Below, piece by piece: positions 1 through 9,600 of a stretch of DNA of 60,000 nt (position 1 is the first letter of the stretch; every line of letters starts with the position of its first letter). The notes under the pieces are model-generated. The model was not told the origin of the DNA, ran no database searches, and saw only the letters and a list, made by a program, of their open reading frames with translations. Both the position numbers and the translations under genes were made by a program. The DNA lies in NCBI RefSeq assembly GCF_963678635.1, contig NC_087062.1, positions 66,947,415-67,007,414 of the forward strand. Direction: 5' to 3'. The stretch comes from Symsagittifera roscoffensis (Eukaryota > Xenacoelomorpha > Acoela > Convolutidae).

Positions 1-1437
1 AAAGATGCAGATTTTTCTCTCGTAATCAGGAAATTAGAGATCAAATGACTTGCTTCGAATAATTTTTGAACGACCTATCCTTCCACTTACGTCTTTTGTA
101 TGAACAGATTCTATCCCACGTATGATAAAATTCAATTGTCGAAGTTGGACAAATAAACGTTTTTCAAAATCCCATAACATTAAGAAAACTGTTACAGACG
201 GTATCAAAAAAATTTCGTCACAAACAATTAGTTACAACGTCAAAAAGTGACTACAAAAAACCACTCTAAGCCAAAATGTTCCGTTTTCTTTGAAAATCGG
301 AATAACAAACAGGATTTGATAAAACAATCTATCTCTAATAAGTGAGTGATCTGATATGTTTTGAATTTGCAAAACAAAGATTGAACTTGAAAATTAATCA
401 AGTTTTAGGAAAAAAATTAAATGCCTAATTTTAGTGAAATATGGACAAAAACCTGAAACTTTTTGTTCCGACTTTCGAAGAAAGTGAGGAATGCATATAT
501 AATTGGGTTTTTTTTTTCTTCGGACCAATTTTACAAACGGAACATTGATCACTTAATGTGATCGGGCGCAGCAATTGAGTTGGACTAAACTGCTCGTTTT
601 TTATTTTACACGTGGCGAGTTTTCCCGCACTATAAAATTGTTTCAGCTGGAATTGATGTCAACTAATTAGTCCTTTTTTCAATACGTTGATTTCTCAGCT
701 GAAAATTAAAAGTTTTGCCAATGTTTCAACAATTCAAAGTTATTCAAAGCAGTTTAAAGGGTAGTCAGAGCATTCAGTCTTGTTATAAAATTTGCCAGCT
801 TGCTTCAGACACGAATCGTTCAGCGGCATCATTTTATCAGCATAAAATAAAATTTAATGTCTTATGTTTTTACTGTTGTTTTCATTTGACTCCGCCACAT
901 TTTTTTTTGATGTAAGCCGCTTTCAAAAAAGAGATAGGAAAGAAATGAGAGCGCAAAAGATAATCAAGCACGTCTATTTTGTTTTTAAAAAGGTCGTAAG
1001 GCGTAAACTAGGTAAAATATTGACGAAATCTTTATTCAACGGCAAAAGATTAAGCTAAAAAATTAGTAAAATTTATGAACGAAATATAAACATACCATAA
1101 GTAAAAACAATGAAAATATCACGTAAATTCCCAAATGATTCTTCAAGATCTTACAACATAGTTGCCTTTTAATTTCATACGGATTTTTTGTATCAAACTG
1201 AGACTACAAGTAACAATTAACTACTAGCCTAATTTTTTTCTGCCCGGAAAGAAGGCGTTCAATTAAAAAATGATACGAAATTAAAGCTTTGGTTATAAAT
1301 GGTCAGGGGACTCAGTTGGTTTGTTTCAGTTTTTTTATTGAAATTGAATCAAATTTCCCTCTCTGAAGAATTGTCTCAAATTTGAATATGTCAAGGTAAA
1401 CAAAATATTCTAAACTAATATAACAAAAGTTATCTTG
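1..1437. other. AT-rich flank without recognised gene
   Basis: This stretch left of element 1 is AT-rich, with short A and T runs. I see no long open frame, no RNA gene and no conserved motif. The two short open frames at 715-1058 overlap each other, lack any recognisable domain and have a composition expected of random AT-rich DNA. The sequence ending at 1441 resumes at 20046, so this is the left half of the target site of element 1. Confidence 0.6.
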
Positions 1438-1441
1438 AAAG
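1438..1441. repeat. Target site duplication of element 1, left copy
   Basis: AAAG stands directly before the TG of the left LTR. The same four bases stand at 20046-20049 directly after the CA of the right LTR. Four-base duplications are usual for Ty3/gypsy integrases. The match supports 1442-20045 as one insertion. Confidence 0.75.
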
Positions 1442-1849
1442 TGGAACCTGATCTAAACTATATTTTATGATTGGATAAATTAAATGTTTTACCAATGTAA
1501 AGTATTTAATATTAACCAATCATGATCCATCTAACTAACAACCCACTTATTTGTAAGTGCTGAAGTTACTTGTAATTTCAGCACCAGAGAGATTTGAATT
1601 TAACTTAGAAATTAGTTGGACTCTCCCGAGCACTTCAGCAGCCGCAATAAACCAGTATACCCTAGATCTATTGAGCCTAGCAGAGACTAGTTAAACAACC
1701 TGAGACTAGATAGTATAAGAGTAAGATTAGGATCGGTATTAGACTAAGAAGTTGCACGAATCTATCCGGCCGAAAATAAGATAGCGTGACGAGCAGACGG
1801 TGTACCCTATCCGAAATTACTCTATGAGTTACACTCCAGTCCTAACTCA
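1442..1849 (+). repeat. 5' LTR of element 1
   Basis: This 408 bp repeat begins TGGAACCTGA and ends CCTAACTCA. It matches 19638-20045 with no difference that I could find. It contains an AATAAA at 1646-1651, suitable as the polyadenylation signal in the 3' copy. No clear TATA box stands out; the AT-rich first 100 bases could serve as promoter. Confidence 0.95.
1646..1651 (+). promoter_or_regulatory. AATAAA polyadenylation signal in the LTR
   Basis: AATAAA lies about 205 bases into the LTR, with its counterpart at 19842-19847. In the 3' LTR it would define the end of the R region. It is the only AATAAA I see in the LTR. Confidence 0.5.
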
Positions 1850-1851
1850 TC

Positions 1852-1869
1852 TGGTGCGACCATAAGTCT
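1852..1869 (+). promoter_or_regulatory. Candidate primer binding site of element 1
   Basis: TGGTGCGACCATAAG begins two bases after the LTR end. TGG is the complement of the CCA end of tRNAs, and the spacing is normal for a minus-strand primer site. I could not match the acceptor stem to a particular tRNA. The following bases form a short hairpin, with ATAAG before and CTTAT after a loop containing CTCGAAC. Confidence 0.55.
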
Positions 1870-2500
1870 CGAACAAGACCTTATTAGATTAGAATTAACC
1901 AAAATTAGATTAGAAATTAGACAAAAACATTTACAAAATGTTATACGACAATAATTTAATTGAAATGTCTCTCCGACTCAATAGATCCGAGCCAATATTC
2001 CGAACCATAATAGAACTACCCGGAATTGGAAGAAGACATCGAACCAAAGACGACATACGACAAAGTAGAAACTTGCCGTATAGTTACATGATAGTTCGGC
2101 AAAAGCCAGAACAAACTTTTATATTTCGAATACTACTTGCAATGAATTTAGATTTCCATTTGCAAACATAAAACCTTGAAGTAAATCTTCAAAATCATTT
2201 CAGGCGCTAAACAAAATTAATATTATACAATAACGATTGATAAAAAGATCTAAGATCGTTTTCCTAAAATTCTGCAGTATTATACAAAACATGTTTGAAA
2301 AATATTTATTGGAAAATAAAAATAAAAATTAGTAGCATGACAATAAATGGTTAGTAATCATAAATCATCCTGTTGTTCCAGCTTCATCACCTAAAACATA
2401 ACAGCAATCATCAACTCACTAATATCATAAAATACTAAATCTTTCCTTTACACAAATTTAAAACCTCATTAAAACTTAAAGTCACTTAATTTTAAAACCA

Positions 2501-2585
2501 GATCATCAAGGCTTATCCTTGGATCTTAAATCATTTTCTACTTCATTACATTTTAAATTTGATCATCAAGGCTTATCCTTGGATC
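2501..2585 (+). repeat. Pair of 25 bp direct repeats with internal stem
   Basis: The 25-base word starting GATCATCAAGG and ending CCTTGGATC occurs at 2501-2525 and 2561-2585, exactly 60 bases apart and perfectly matched. Each copy is a near-palindrome with a CTTAT loop. The surroundings of the two copies are also similar (TTTTAAA before each). Confidence 0.85.
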
Positions 2586-3101
2586 AAACAGAACAACTTT
2601 GTTCTCCCCCACCCACTTAATTAGTGTCTAACGACCTCAAACGTCGATTCACTACCCAACCCTTTCTAAAGACCCAAGACTAATAGAAATTTTTAAACAA
2701 AACTAATCATTCAAATTAGGATAAACAGTGAAGAACTTCGGTTATTCATCCTTCACTTGATCCCCCCTCTTACCAGACCCAGGATAAATCTTAGACTTAG
2801 TAAGTTTAAAATAGTATCTAACGAACTACTCGCGTTCTAATTATACCTGAACCTTGTGGATCGATTTACTATTCTCCAACCCTTGAACACAATCACTACC
2901 CCTAAGTAAGATTAAGTAAGTTAACACCTTAGCTTATACTAGTCACGAGAAAGTAAAAATCATTCTTCGGAATCGATATACTTTTCTCTCCAACCCTAAA
3001 CAAATAGACCCAGGTTAAGCTAACCAAAAAATCGTAAGAACTAACAGTTTAGGAAAATAGAAATCATTTAACAACCTTTTGCACCCGTCATCCTAAACCT
3101 T

Positions 3102-3569
3102 ATGTCATTTAAAAACCTAGGGAATAAACAAACAATCGTTTTACACAATTGTGAAATAGATAACAAAAAATACGACCTTGTAATCACACCTCATACACAA
3201 ACAGTTGGATACATTCGAACAAAACGACAAACACTAAAGAGAAAAATAATCACTAAACAAAGACAAATAACACGAAAAAGATTTTCAAAAAATCGAAACG
3301 CATTTTCAGAATCAGAAACCAACAGTTTAGACGAACTCTACAAACTAAAAGAATCAATAGATAAAAATTACCCACAACACGATCAATTATATTTTTCTGA
3401 CTCAGAAACAACTTCAAATTCATCACAAAGAGGAAAAAGAAGAATAAAAAAGCAGTATAAACACAAACCAGTACATCTATACAACTGGAATCAACCAATT
3501 CGACACATTAATAATTACATATTAACAGTCATCGAACGAAAAAATGAGTTCAACGCACACCCCAGGTGA
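3102..3569 (+). CDS. Small basic accessory ORF upstream of gag (155 aa)
   Basis: This open frame starts at ATG 3102 and overlaps the start of gag by 26 bases in another frame. The product is strongly basic in the middle (residues about 38-70, rich in Lys, Arg and Gln) and again near residues 110-122 (RGKRRIKKQYKHK). A Ser/Glu-rich acidic stretch lies between. I recognise no family, Cys knuckle, signal peptide or membrane segment. The charge pattern would suit an RNA-binding or nuclear protein. This is notable because the basic tail expected at the end of Gag lies in the pol frame of this element. Upstream ORFs before gag are uncommon in gypsy elements. It could also be a chance frame, but the AT-rich surroundings make 155 codons without a stop unlikely. 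Confidence 0.55.
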   Translation: MSFKNLGNKQTIVLHNCEIDNKKYDLVITPHTQTVGYIRTKRQTLKRKIITKQRQITRKRFSKNRNAFSESETNSLDELYKLKESIDKNYPQHDQLYFSDSETTSNSSQRGKRRIKKQYKHKPVHLYNWNQPIRHINNYILTVIERKNEFNAHPR

Positions 3570-6525
3570 CGAAACTCCAGATGATGATGAAATCTTTCCT
3601 TTTATAGTAGATGCAGATACTGATAGAGGACAACACATATTTTGTCAAAATTTACTCGTAAATTTATTTGAACCCGGAATCAGTCCATGTAAAACAGAGT
3701 TCCCCGATGTAAAAATCAAAAGACAAATCATAGATCACTATCTAAAAGATATATGCAACATAACACAACAATATGGAATCTACTCTATAGAATTCACTTC
3801 CCCAAACCATAATAATAGAATATACACTATTCAAACAGACGACCTTGATTTAGAATTTTCAAAAGTTTTTTCAGAATATATAAAAAGCATACAATACCAT
3901 AACTCACAAAGAGCAAACTCCATTTTCACCAATGAAGTTTTCGCACTAATATATAGTTATATTTCGATATTAGAAAATGAACTCCCATTAACAAATGTCT
4001 CACCGACAGAAACATCTAAACATTTAAGAGTACGACATGAAATCACACTACTCTCTAGTTATTTAAACATCATTAAAGAAAATTTCACGAAAGACGACGT
4101 TTCACAACATACCAAACACGATTTACAAAAAATTTTAGCATGGTTCATAATAGATTATTTTACACACAATATTGATTTAATTGCACAAGCAAGAAAAAAT
4201 TTTAGACCCCAAAACTCGAACGATGATACAGCTATCACAGAACAATCAGATTATGTTTGGGACCCCGAATGGTCTCATCCCGCATTTATAAGCTTTCCAC
4301 AATCAATCTCAAGTCAAGCAATAGGTACAATATCTTACATAAGAGATTACGTAAGAGTAATACCATTAACAATTGATGCGACACCATTAAACTATAATAC
4401 ATTTTTACCTGATACACAAAATAATAGTTTAAACTCTACAGTCATACACAATGAAAACCTCAATGGAACTAGGAATCTTACTCAACAAGATATACAGACA
4501 CCATCACACTTCATAAATGAAGAAATTGTACACACAACAACTACACAACAAAGTATTTCACCAATACGCCCAAATTTAACAACACCAAGAAATACAAATC
4601 CTTCACAAACACAGGTAACCTTACAATCAACCGTTAAACCTTCGGTTGCCCCTAAATATTCACATATGGATTACCAAACATACAAACCCATGACAATACC
4701 ATCAAAAACACGCAAAACATTCACTAGAAACAACTTTGCAGACCATAATTATAATTATACACATCCATCAAAAACAAATTATAAACCACAAAGAAATTTT
4801 AATCAATATACAAAACCTCGAAACTGGGATAACCCAACGGCCCAATATAATTCCACAAATTTTCAACCAAATCCTCCACAGGATCGCAGTGAAAATTACC
4901 CATTTTTTCAACAAAATAAAAATAAAAAACAAACATCTTATCAAATGGATTATTTATCCTCAGATGAAGATTTCTTACAACCAGATATATTTGCACCAAA
5001 TACTCAAGAATATCGTAGACAAGGAATACAGAAAACACGTACAAACCATAGAAATTTTTCTCCACAATCAATAGATGCACAATATCAACAACCAATTCAA
5101 CAACCAAATCCAATTAATATACAATCTTTTCAACCAATTCAACAACAAAATCCAATGACTACACACTCGTATCAACCATCACAAATGCAAAATGAAATAC
5201 CACTCCCGTATTATCTTCAACAACATGAAATAACAAGAAACCAACTTTCAAATTTTTCTCAAATGCCAAATGCAGCTGAATCATTACAAATGACAATGAA
5301 TCCATACCTTATGGGTGGATCATCAATAACATCAAATAAACCCTTAATGGTTTTCACAGGAACAGACCCTGAATACTCTGTAGAAGATTACTTAAATGCA
5401 GTAACAGCAAATTTAATTTTAAATATTGGACCTGAACCAATTAACACGCCACTACATCAAAACTGGATACATCGACGCACAGCGTTGATACAAACAACCT
5501 TAGATGGCGCAGCCCAAAAATGGTTTTCAGTACTACCTCAAGAAATAAAATCAAACTGGAAAAGATTTACACAAGAATTTTCAAAAATGTTTGACTCCGA
5601 AAGAAACAAACAACAACAAAGAGTTTTATGTAATGAAATTCGCAGATTACCAAACGAAACCATCAAGCAAATAGCAGTAAGAATCGAAACACTAGTTCGA
5701 AAAGCATATTCACTAAATACACATGACTATAAAAACACTAAGATGACAGAAATCTTAATGATGACCTTAACACCACAATTAAGGAAAATAGCAATAAAAA
5801 AGAGAGCATCACATCCTTCTTCAATTCGAGAACCCGATTTAGATTTTAGAAAACTAGTAGACAAACTAGAACAAGCAGAAATCACAATGAAATTAGAAGA
5901 AACGGAAAATCTGAAATTACAATACGTTAACAAAATTGAAACGACTCCCACTAATATTAATAATATACAAGAAATCAATCTCCATATAACTCAAGTTATA
6001 GAGGAAGATCACCAGAACGAAGAAACCCGTATAATTCATCACAAAATCACTACAATAGACCGAATAGTCGAAATAACTACTCCAGATCAAATTCAAATAC
6101 ACAACGATTTGTTTCTAGATCTAATTCTCAATCAAGAAATAACTATTATCCAAACAACCAATCACGAAATTCATCATACAATAGGAATAGAAACTACTCC
6201 TATAATCGAAACAGAAGTTATTCAAACAACCGAAACCAGAATTACCCGAACAACCGATCAAGGAATAACTCATATAATAGATCGAACTATAACAGACCAA
6301 ACAATAATTACCAAAACAGATCGCGAAATAATTCACAAAACCGACACCCAAGTTATAATAATCGCTATCGAAATTATTCCCAATCACCACACCGAAATAA
6401 TAATCACTACAATAACTCTAATAATCGTCACAGAAGCAGTACACCTAAACATCAAAGACAAATCAATCAAGTACAAGCTAACCCAGAAACAACATCAGAC
6501 CCTCCAGGTATTGATGACACAGTAA
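3544..6525 (+). CDS. gag: Gag polyprotein of element 1
   Basis: The 993-codon frame starts at ATG 3544. Residues 1-250 are an alpha-helical-looking N-terminal region. Residues about 290-570 are low complexity, rich in Gln, Asn, Pro and Thr. Residues about 600-790 form the retrotransposon-type capsid region: FTGTDP at its start, a hydrophobic helix (DYLNAVTANLIL), the W-containing block AAQKWFSVLP, and a long helical tail ending in LEETENLKLQ. No CCHC knuckle is present. From about residue 808 the frame turns into an Ile/Thr/His/Glu-rich stretch that looks like a shadow. In the -1 frame the same bases encode a typical Arg/Asn/Ser-rich nucleic-acid-binding tail that runs into pol. The true C-terminus of Gag is therefore uncertain. 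Gag would form the particle and bind the genomic RNA. Confidence 0.85.
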   Translation: MSSTHTPGDETPDDDEIFPFIVDADTDRGQHIFCQNLLVNLFEPGISPCKTEFPDVKIKRQIIDHYLKDICNITQQYGIYSIEFTSPNHNNRIYTIQTDDLDLEFSKVFSEYIKSIQYHNSQRANSIFTNEVFALIYSYISILENELPLTNVSPTETSKHLRVRHEITLLSSYLNIIKENFTKDDVSQHTKHDLQKILAWFIIDYFTHNIDLIAQARKNFRPQNSNDDTAITEQSDYVWDPEWSHPAFISFPQSISSQAIGTISYIRDYVRVIPLTIDATPLNYNTFLPDTQNNSLNSTVIHNENLNGTRNLTQQDIQTPSHFINEEIVHTTTTQQSISPIRPNLTTPRNTNPSQTQVTLQSTVKPSVAPKYSHMDYQTYKPMTIPSKTRKTFTRNNFADHNYNYTHPSKTNYKPQRNFNQYTKPRNWDNPTAQYNSTNFQPNPPQDRSENYPFFQQNKNKKQTSYQMDYLSSDEDFLQPDIFAPNTQEYRRQGIQKTRTNHRNFSPQSIDAQYQQPIQQPNPINIQSFQPIQQQNPMTTHSYQPSQMQNEIPLPYYLQQHEITRNQLSNFSQMPNAAESLQMTMNPYLMGGSSITSNKPLMVFTGTDPEYSVEDYLNAVTANLILNIGPEPINTPLHQNWIHRRTALIQTTLDGAAQKWFSVLPQEIKSNWKRFTQEFSKMFDSERNKQQQRVLCNEIRRLPNETIKQIAVRIETLVRKAYSLNTHDYKNTKMTEILMMTLTPQLRKIAIKKRASHPSSIREPDLDFRKLVDKLEQAEITMKLEETENLKLQYVNKIETTPTNINNIQEINLHITQVIEEDHQNEETRIIHHKITTIDRIVEITTPDQIQIHNDLFLDLILNQEITIIQTTNHEIHHTIGIETTPIIETEVIQTTETRITRTTDQGITHIIDRTITDQTIITKTDREIIHKTDTQVIIIAIEIIPNHHTEIIITTITLIIVTEAVHLNIKDKSIKYKLTQKQHQTLQVLMTQ

Positions 6526-6605
6526 CTGATACGTTACAACTCAATCAAATAAACTGTACATCATCAGATTCAGAAAGTGATACTGAAAACACTCTTGATA
6601 TCAAT
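5964..6605 (+). other. Arg/Asn-rich nucleocapsid-like segment, open in the pol frame
   Basis: The pol frame is open from 5964 (after TAA 5961-5963) to the pol ATG at 6606. Its first 180 codons are Arg, Asn, Ser and Tyr rich (for example SYRGRSPERRNPYN, then many RNRN and NNRS repeats), followed by a short acidic Ser/Asp stretch. This is the composition of RG/RS-type RNA-binding tails. It overlaps gag by 562 bases and sits in the -1 frame relative to gag. I see no canonical XXXYYYZ slippery heptamer between 5964 and 5990, so the way ribosomes reach this frame is unsolved. Options are an unusual -1 site, splicing, or a one-base change in this copy. Confidence 0.7.
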
Positions 6606-9600
6606 ATGATAAAAGTCGAAAATGACTATGAATCTGTCATATATGAACAACCCTTTCCATCACAAATATATGAAAATCAATCACAAATTCTTCAAAATCA
6701 TTACACTACACCCATAAATTCCACACCAACGACGCAAGAAACAAATGAGATAAACACTACAAATCAAACCAATAAAAATACCAAAACAAAATGCTTGAAT
6801 ACAAACCACATTTATCAAAATATACAAAAAGAACAACCCAAAGAAAAAATTTGGACAATACCATTTCTCTTAGAAAGCCCAAGAAATAAAGAATTTCAAC
6901 CACCAGACCTTGAAATAGATTTTTTAATTGATTCAGGAGCAGAATCAAACATAATAAACATTCCCACATGGAATGAAATAAAAATCTTACACCCAAAGCT
7001 AACACCTCTTGAAACCTCCAGCAAACTAGCGACAGCACAAGGATCAACATTGATAAACTACGGAAAAATCCAATTATTTCTCCTCCCTACCAGAACAATG
7101 GAACAAAGTAAAATTTTAAATAAGCCATTTAAACAAATATTCCATATCACCGATATTAAATATAATATCATTGGAATACCATTTATTTCAAAGTATATAC
7201 CAACAATTAACATACTAAATAGTAAAATATTAATCAAAGATAAATATACAAAAACAAAAGAAACATCCTTAACATTTTTTCAAAGATTGAATAAACAACC
7301 ACCATTCTTTTCAAAATTTTATCCGATATTTAACCAACAAAGAAAACACCTGAAACCACTATCAGGAAACATCTATAATTTTTCAATCAAACAAGTTCAC
7401 CAATATGATAAAGCACAAAACAAACAAAAATTTTATATGTCAGATTTTGAATTCAAACCGATTCATAAATTTTTCAAAATCACAATCTCTTCAATAAAAT
7501 ATATGAAAAATTCGAATTCAGATATCATCTCCTTACATGTCTATAACAACACACCTTACCAAGTAACATTACCATTAGGACTTTTAGGATATTGTGAAAC
7601 CAACGCAACAATATCACCAATACACGAAAAAGCCTATCGCGTAAATAATATACTCCAATTACTAGATATTTGCCAATCTACAATTCTTAATGAAGAATTA
7701 TCTATAAATAATATAATAAGTAACGAAAACAGAAATACGGATTATTTCACAAAAACTCCATATTTCAAACCTACATTCAACATCAGTAACTACACAGAGG
7801 ACCAACAGAAATTTTTAACAATGTTTAATTTCCAACATTCACAAATAACACAAGACGAATTTGAAAAGTTAGCCAAACAGCTAATTCAATATTCATCAGT
7901 CTATGCAACATCAAAATTCGATGTTGGCAAAATCAGTTCATCACTACATCTCCCATTAAAACCAGACGCAGTTTTCAAAAAACAAAGAGCAAGTAAAGTA
8001 CCAATTCACTTACATGATAAAGTAAACAGATTACTCGATATTTTAGAGCAATACAACATTATATCACCGGTTAATAAAGAAGAACAACCAAAAGGCAACA
8101 CATTCATCAACCCCGTTATCATTCTAGCTAAAGGAGAATCGTTAAAAATCGTTCTCGATGCTAGATACCTCAATTCACTCATAGATGAATCAAAATGTAA
8201 TTGGCCCATTGAACCAATACAAGTTATTTTAACAAAAATAAACGGCAAATACTTCACAACCGCCGACATGAATAGTGCATACAATCAAATGCCACTAGAT
8301 GAACAATCACGACGTTTAACACAATTTGTTATCGGAAACCAACAATATGAATTCAACCGCTTATTCTATGGAATATCCATAGGACCAGCAGCATTTTCAG
8401 CCTTTATGAGCAAAATTTTTAGACCACTAATACTCAAGAAAAACGCAATCACCTATTTAGACGATGTTTTTATGCAATCACAAACAAAAGACGAAATGTT
8501 CAAAGTTTTAGAAACATATCACCAAATACTTCAGAACGAAAATCTGAAGGCCGCCCCCGATAAATCACACTTCTTTTTGACTAGAGTTAAATTCTTAGGA
8601 CATAATATAGAAAGAAAAACAATCACTCCACTGAAATCACGCATTGACGCTATTCAAAAACTTCAACCACCAACAAATAAAAAGAAAATCCAAGAGTTCC
8701 TTGGAATGTTAAACTTTTTAAGTAAATATGTTTATAAAATGCAATTATACCTACGACCATTTTATAACATCCTTAGACAACAAAACAACTTTGAATGGAA
8801 TACAGAACATCAAACACGATTCGAAGAAATAAAGAAACTTTTAACTGAACAAATTTCAAACACAATTCCAGACCCTGATCAACCATTTTATGCAATGTGC
8901 GATGCTTCGAACTTTGGCATCGGCGCAGCATTATTACAATCACATAATGGTACAAATAAAATGAACCTCATATCAGCAAATTCTCGATTATTCACTCAAG
9001 CAGAGCTACGACTCTCAACTCTAATGAGAGAATGTACAGCCATAATATATACACTTACAGAATATGAATTTCTGATACTTGGATCAAAACATCCCACAGT
9101 TTTGTTCACAGACCACAAACCAATCATCTTTCTTTTTACACAGAAATCTAACCCAAACCACCGAGTTTACAGATTTCAACTAATTCTAATGAAATTTCCA
9201 AACTTACATATAGTTTGGACTGCAGGAAAAAATCTTGCATTACCAGACACCTTAAGTCGAAATACACCACCTGAATTACTTACACGAAAAACAACAGTTG
9301 AAATACCCAAAAATATAAAATTCTACCTTGCAGAAAACGAAACATCACCTCGATTAGAATGCAAATATGCAGTAAAAACTGATATTGAACAATCACAAAT
9401 AAATAATTTACAACATTTCCCACTTTATTTAGATTGTCAAAATAATCATTATGAAGTTGACCTACTTGGAACATCAACTTTTAAACCAATTCCATATTCT
9501 CAATGGATAAAAAATAACACCCAACAAAAACGAACAAAACAACACCTACCTAAAAAAGACCATTTTCCACTAATTGAAAAAGAAGATTTAACTGATAAAA

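Larger units (their letters stand above)
1850..3101 (+). other. 1.25 kb leader of element 1 with repeated stem-loops
   Basis: There is no long open frame between the LTR and the first ORF. A 25 bp direct repeat lies at 2501-2525 and 2561-2585, and each copy can fold on a CAAGG/CCTTG stem. Three degenerate copies of a longer unit follow near 2625-2700, 2815-2890 and 2965-3020. They share elements such as TCTAACGA, a CGAT(T)...ACT stretch, CCAACCCT and AGACCCA. A leader of this size could hold packaging, translation-initiation (IRES-like) or splice signals. None is proven by sequence. Confidence 0.6.

Noticed and set aside
4736-5113. Open frames on both strands inside gag
   Set aside because: They are shadows of the Gln/Asn/Pro-rich gag codons and have no independent domain or plausible start context.
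5990-6525. Gag C-terminal tail as a genuine protein domain
   Set aside because: The Ile/Thr/His-rich text looks like the Arg/Asn-rich sequence read one base off. The -1 frame is far more protein-like. The gag entry keeps the stop at 6525 but marks the end as uncertain.
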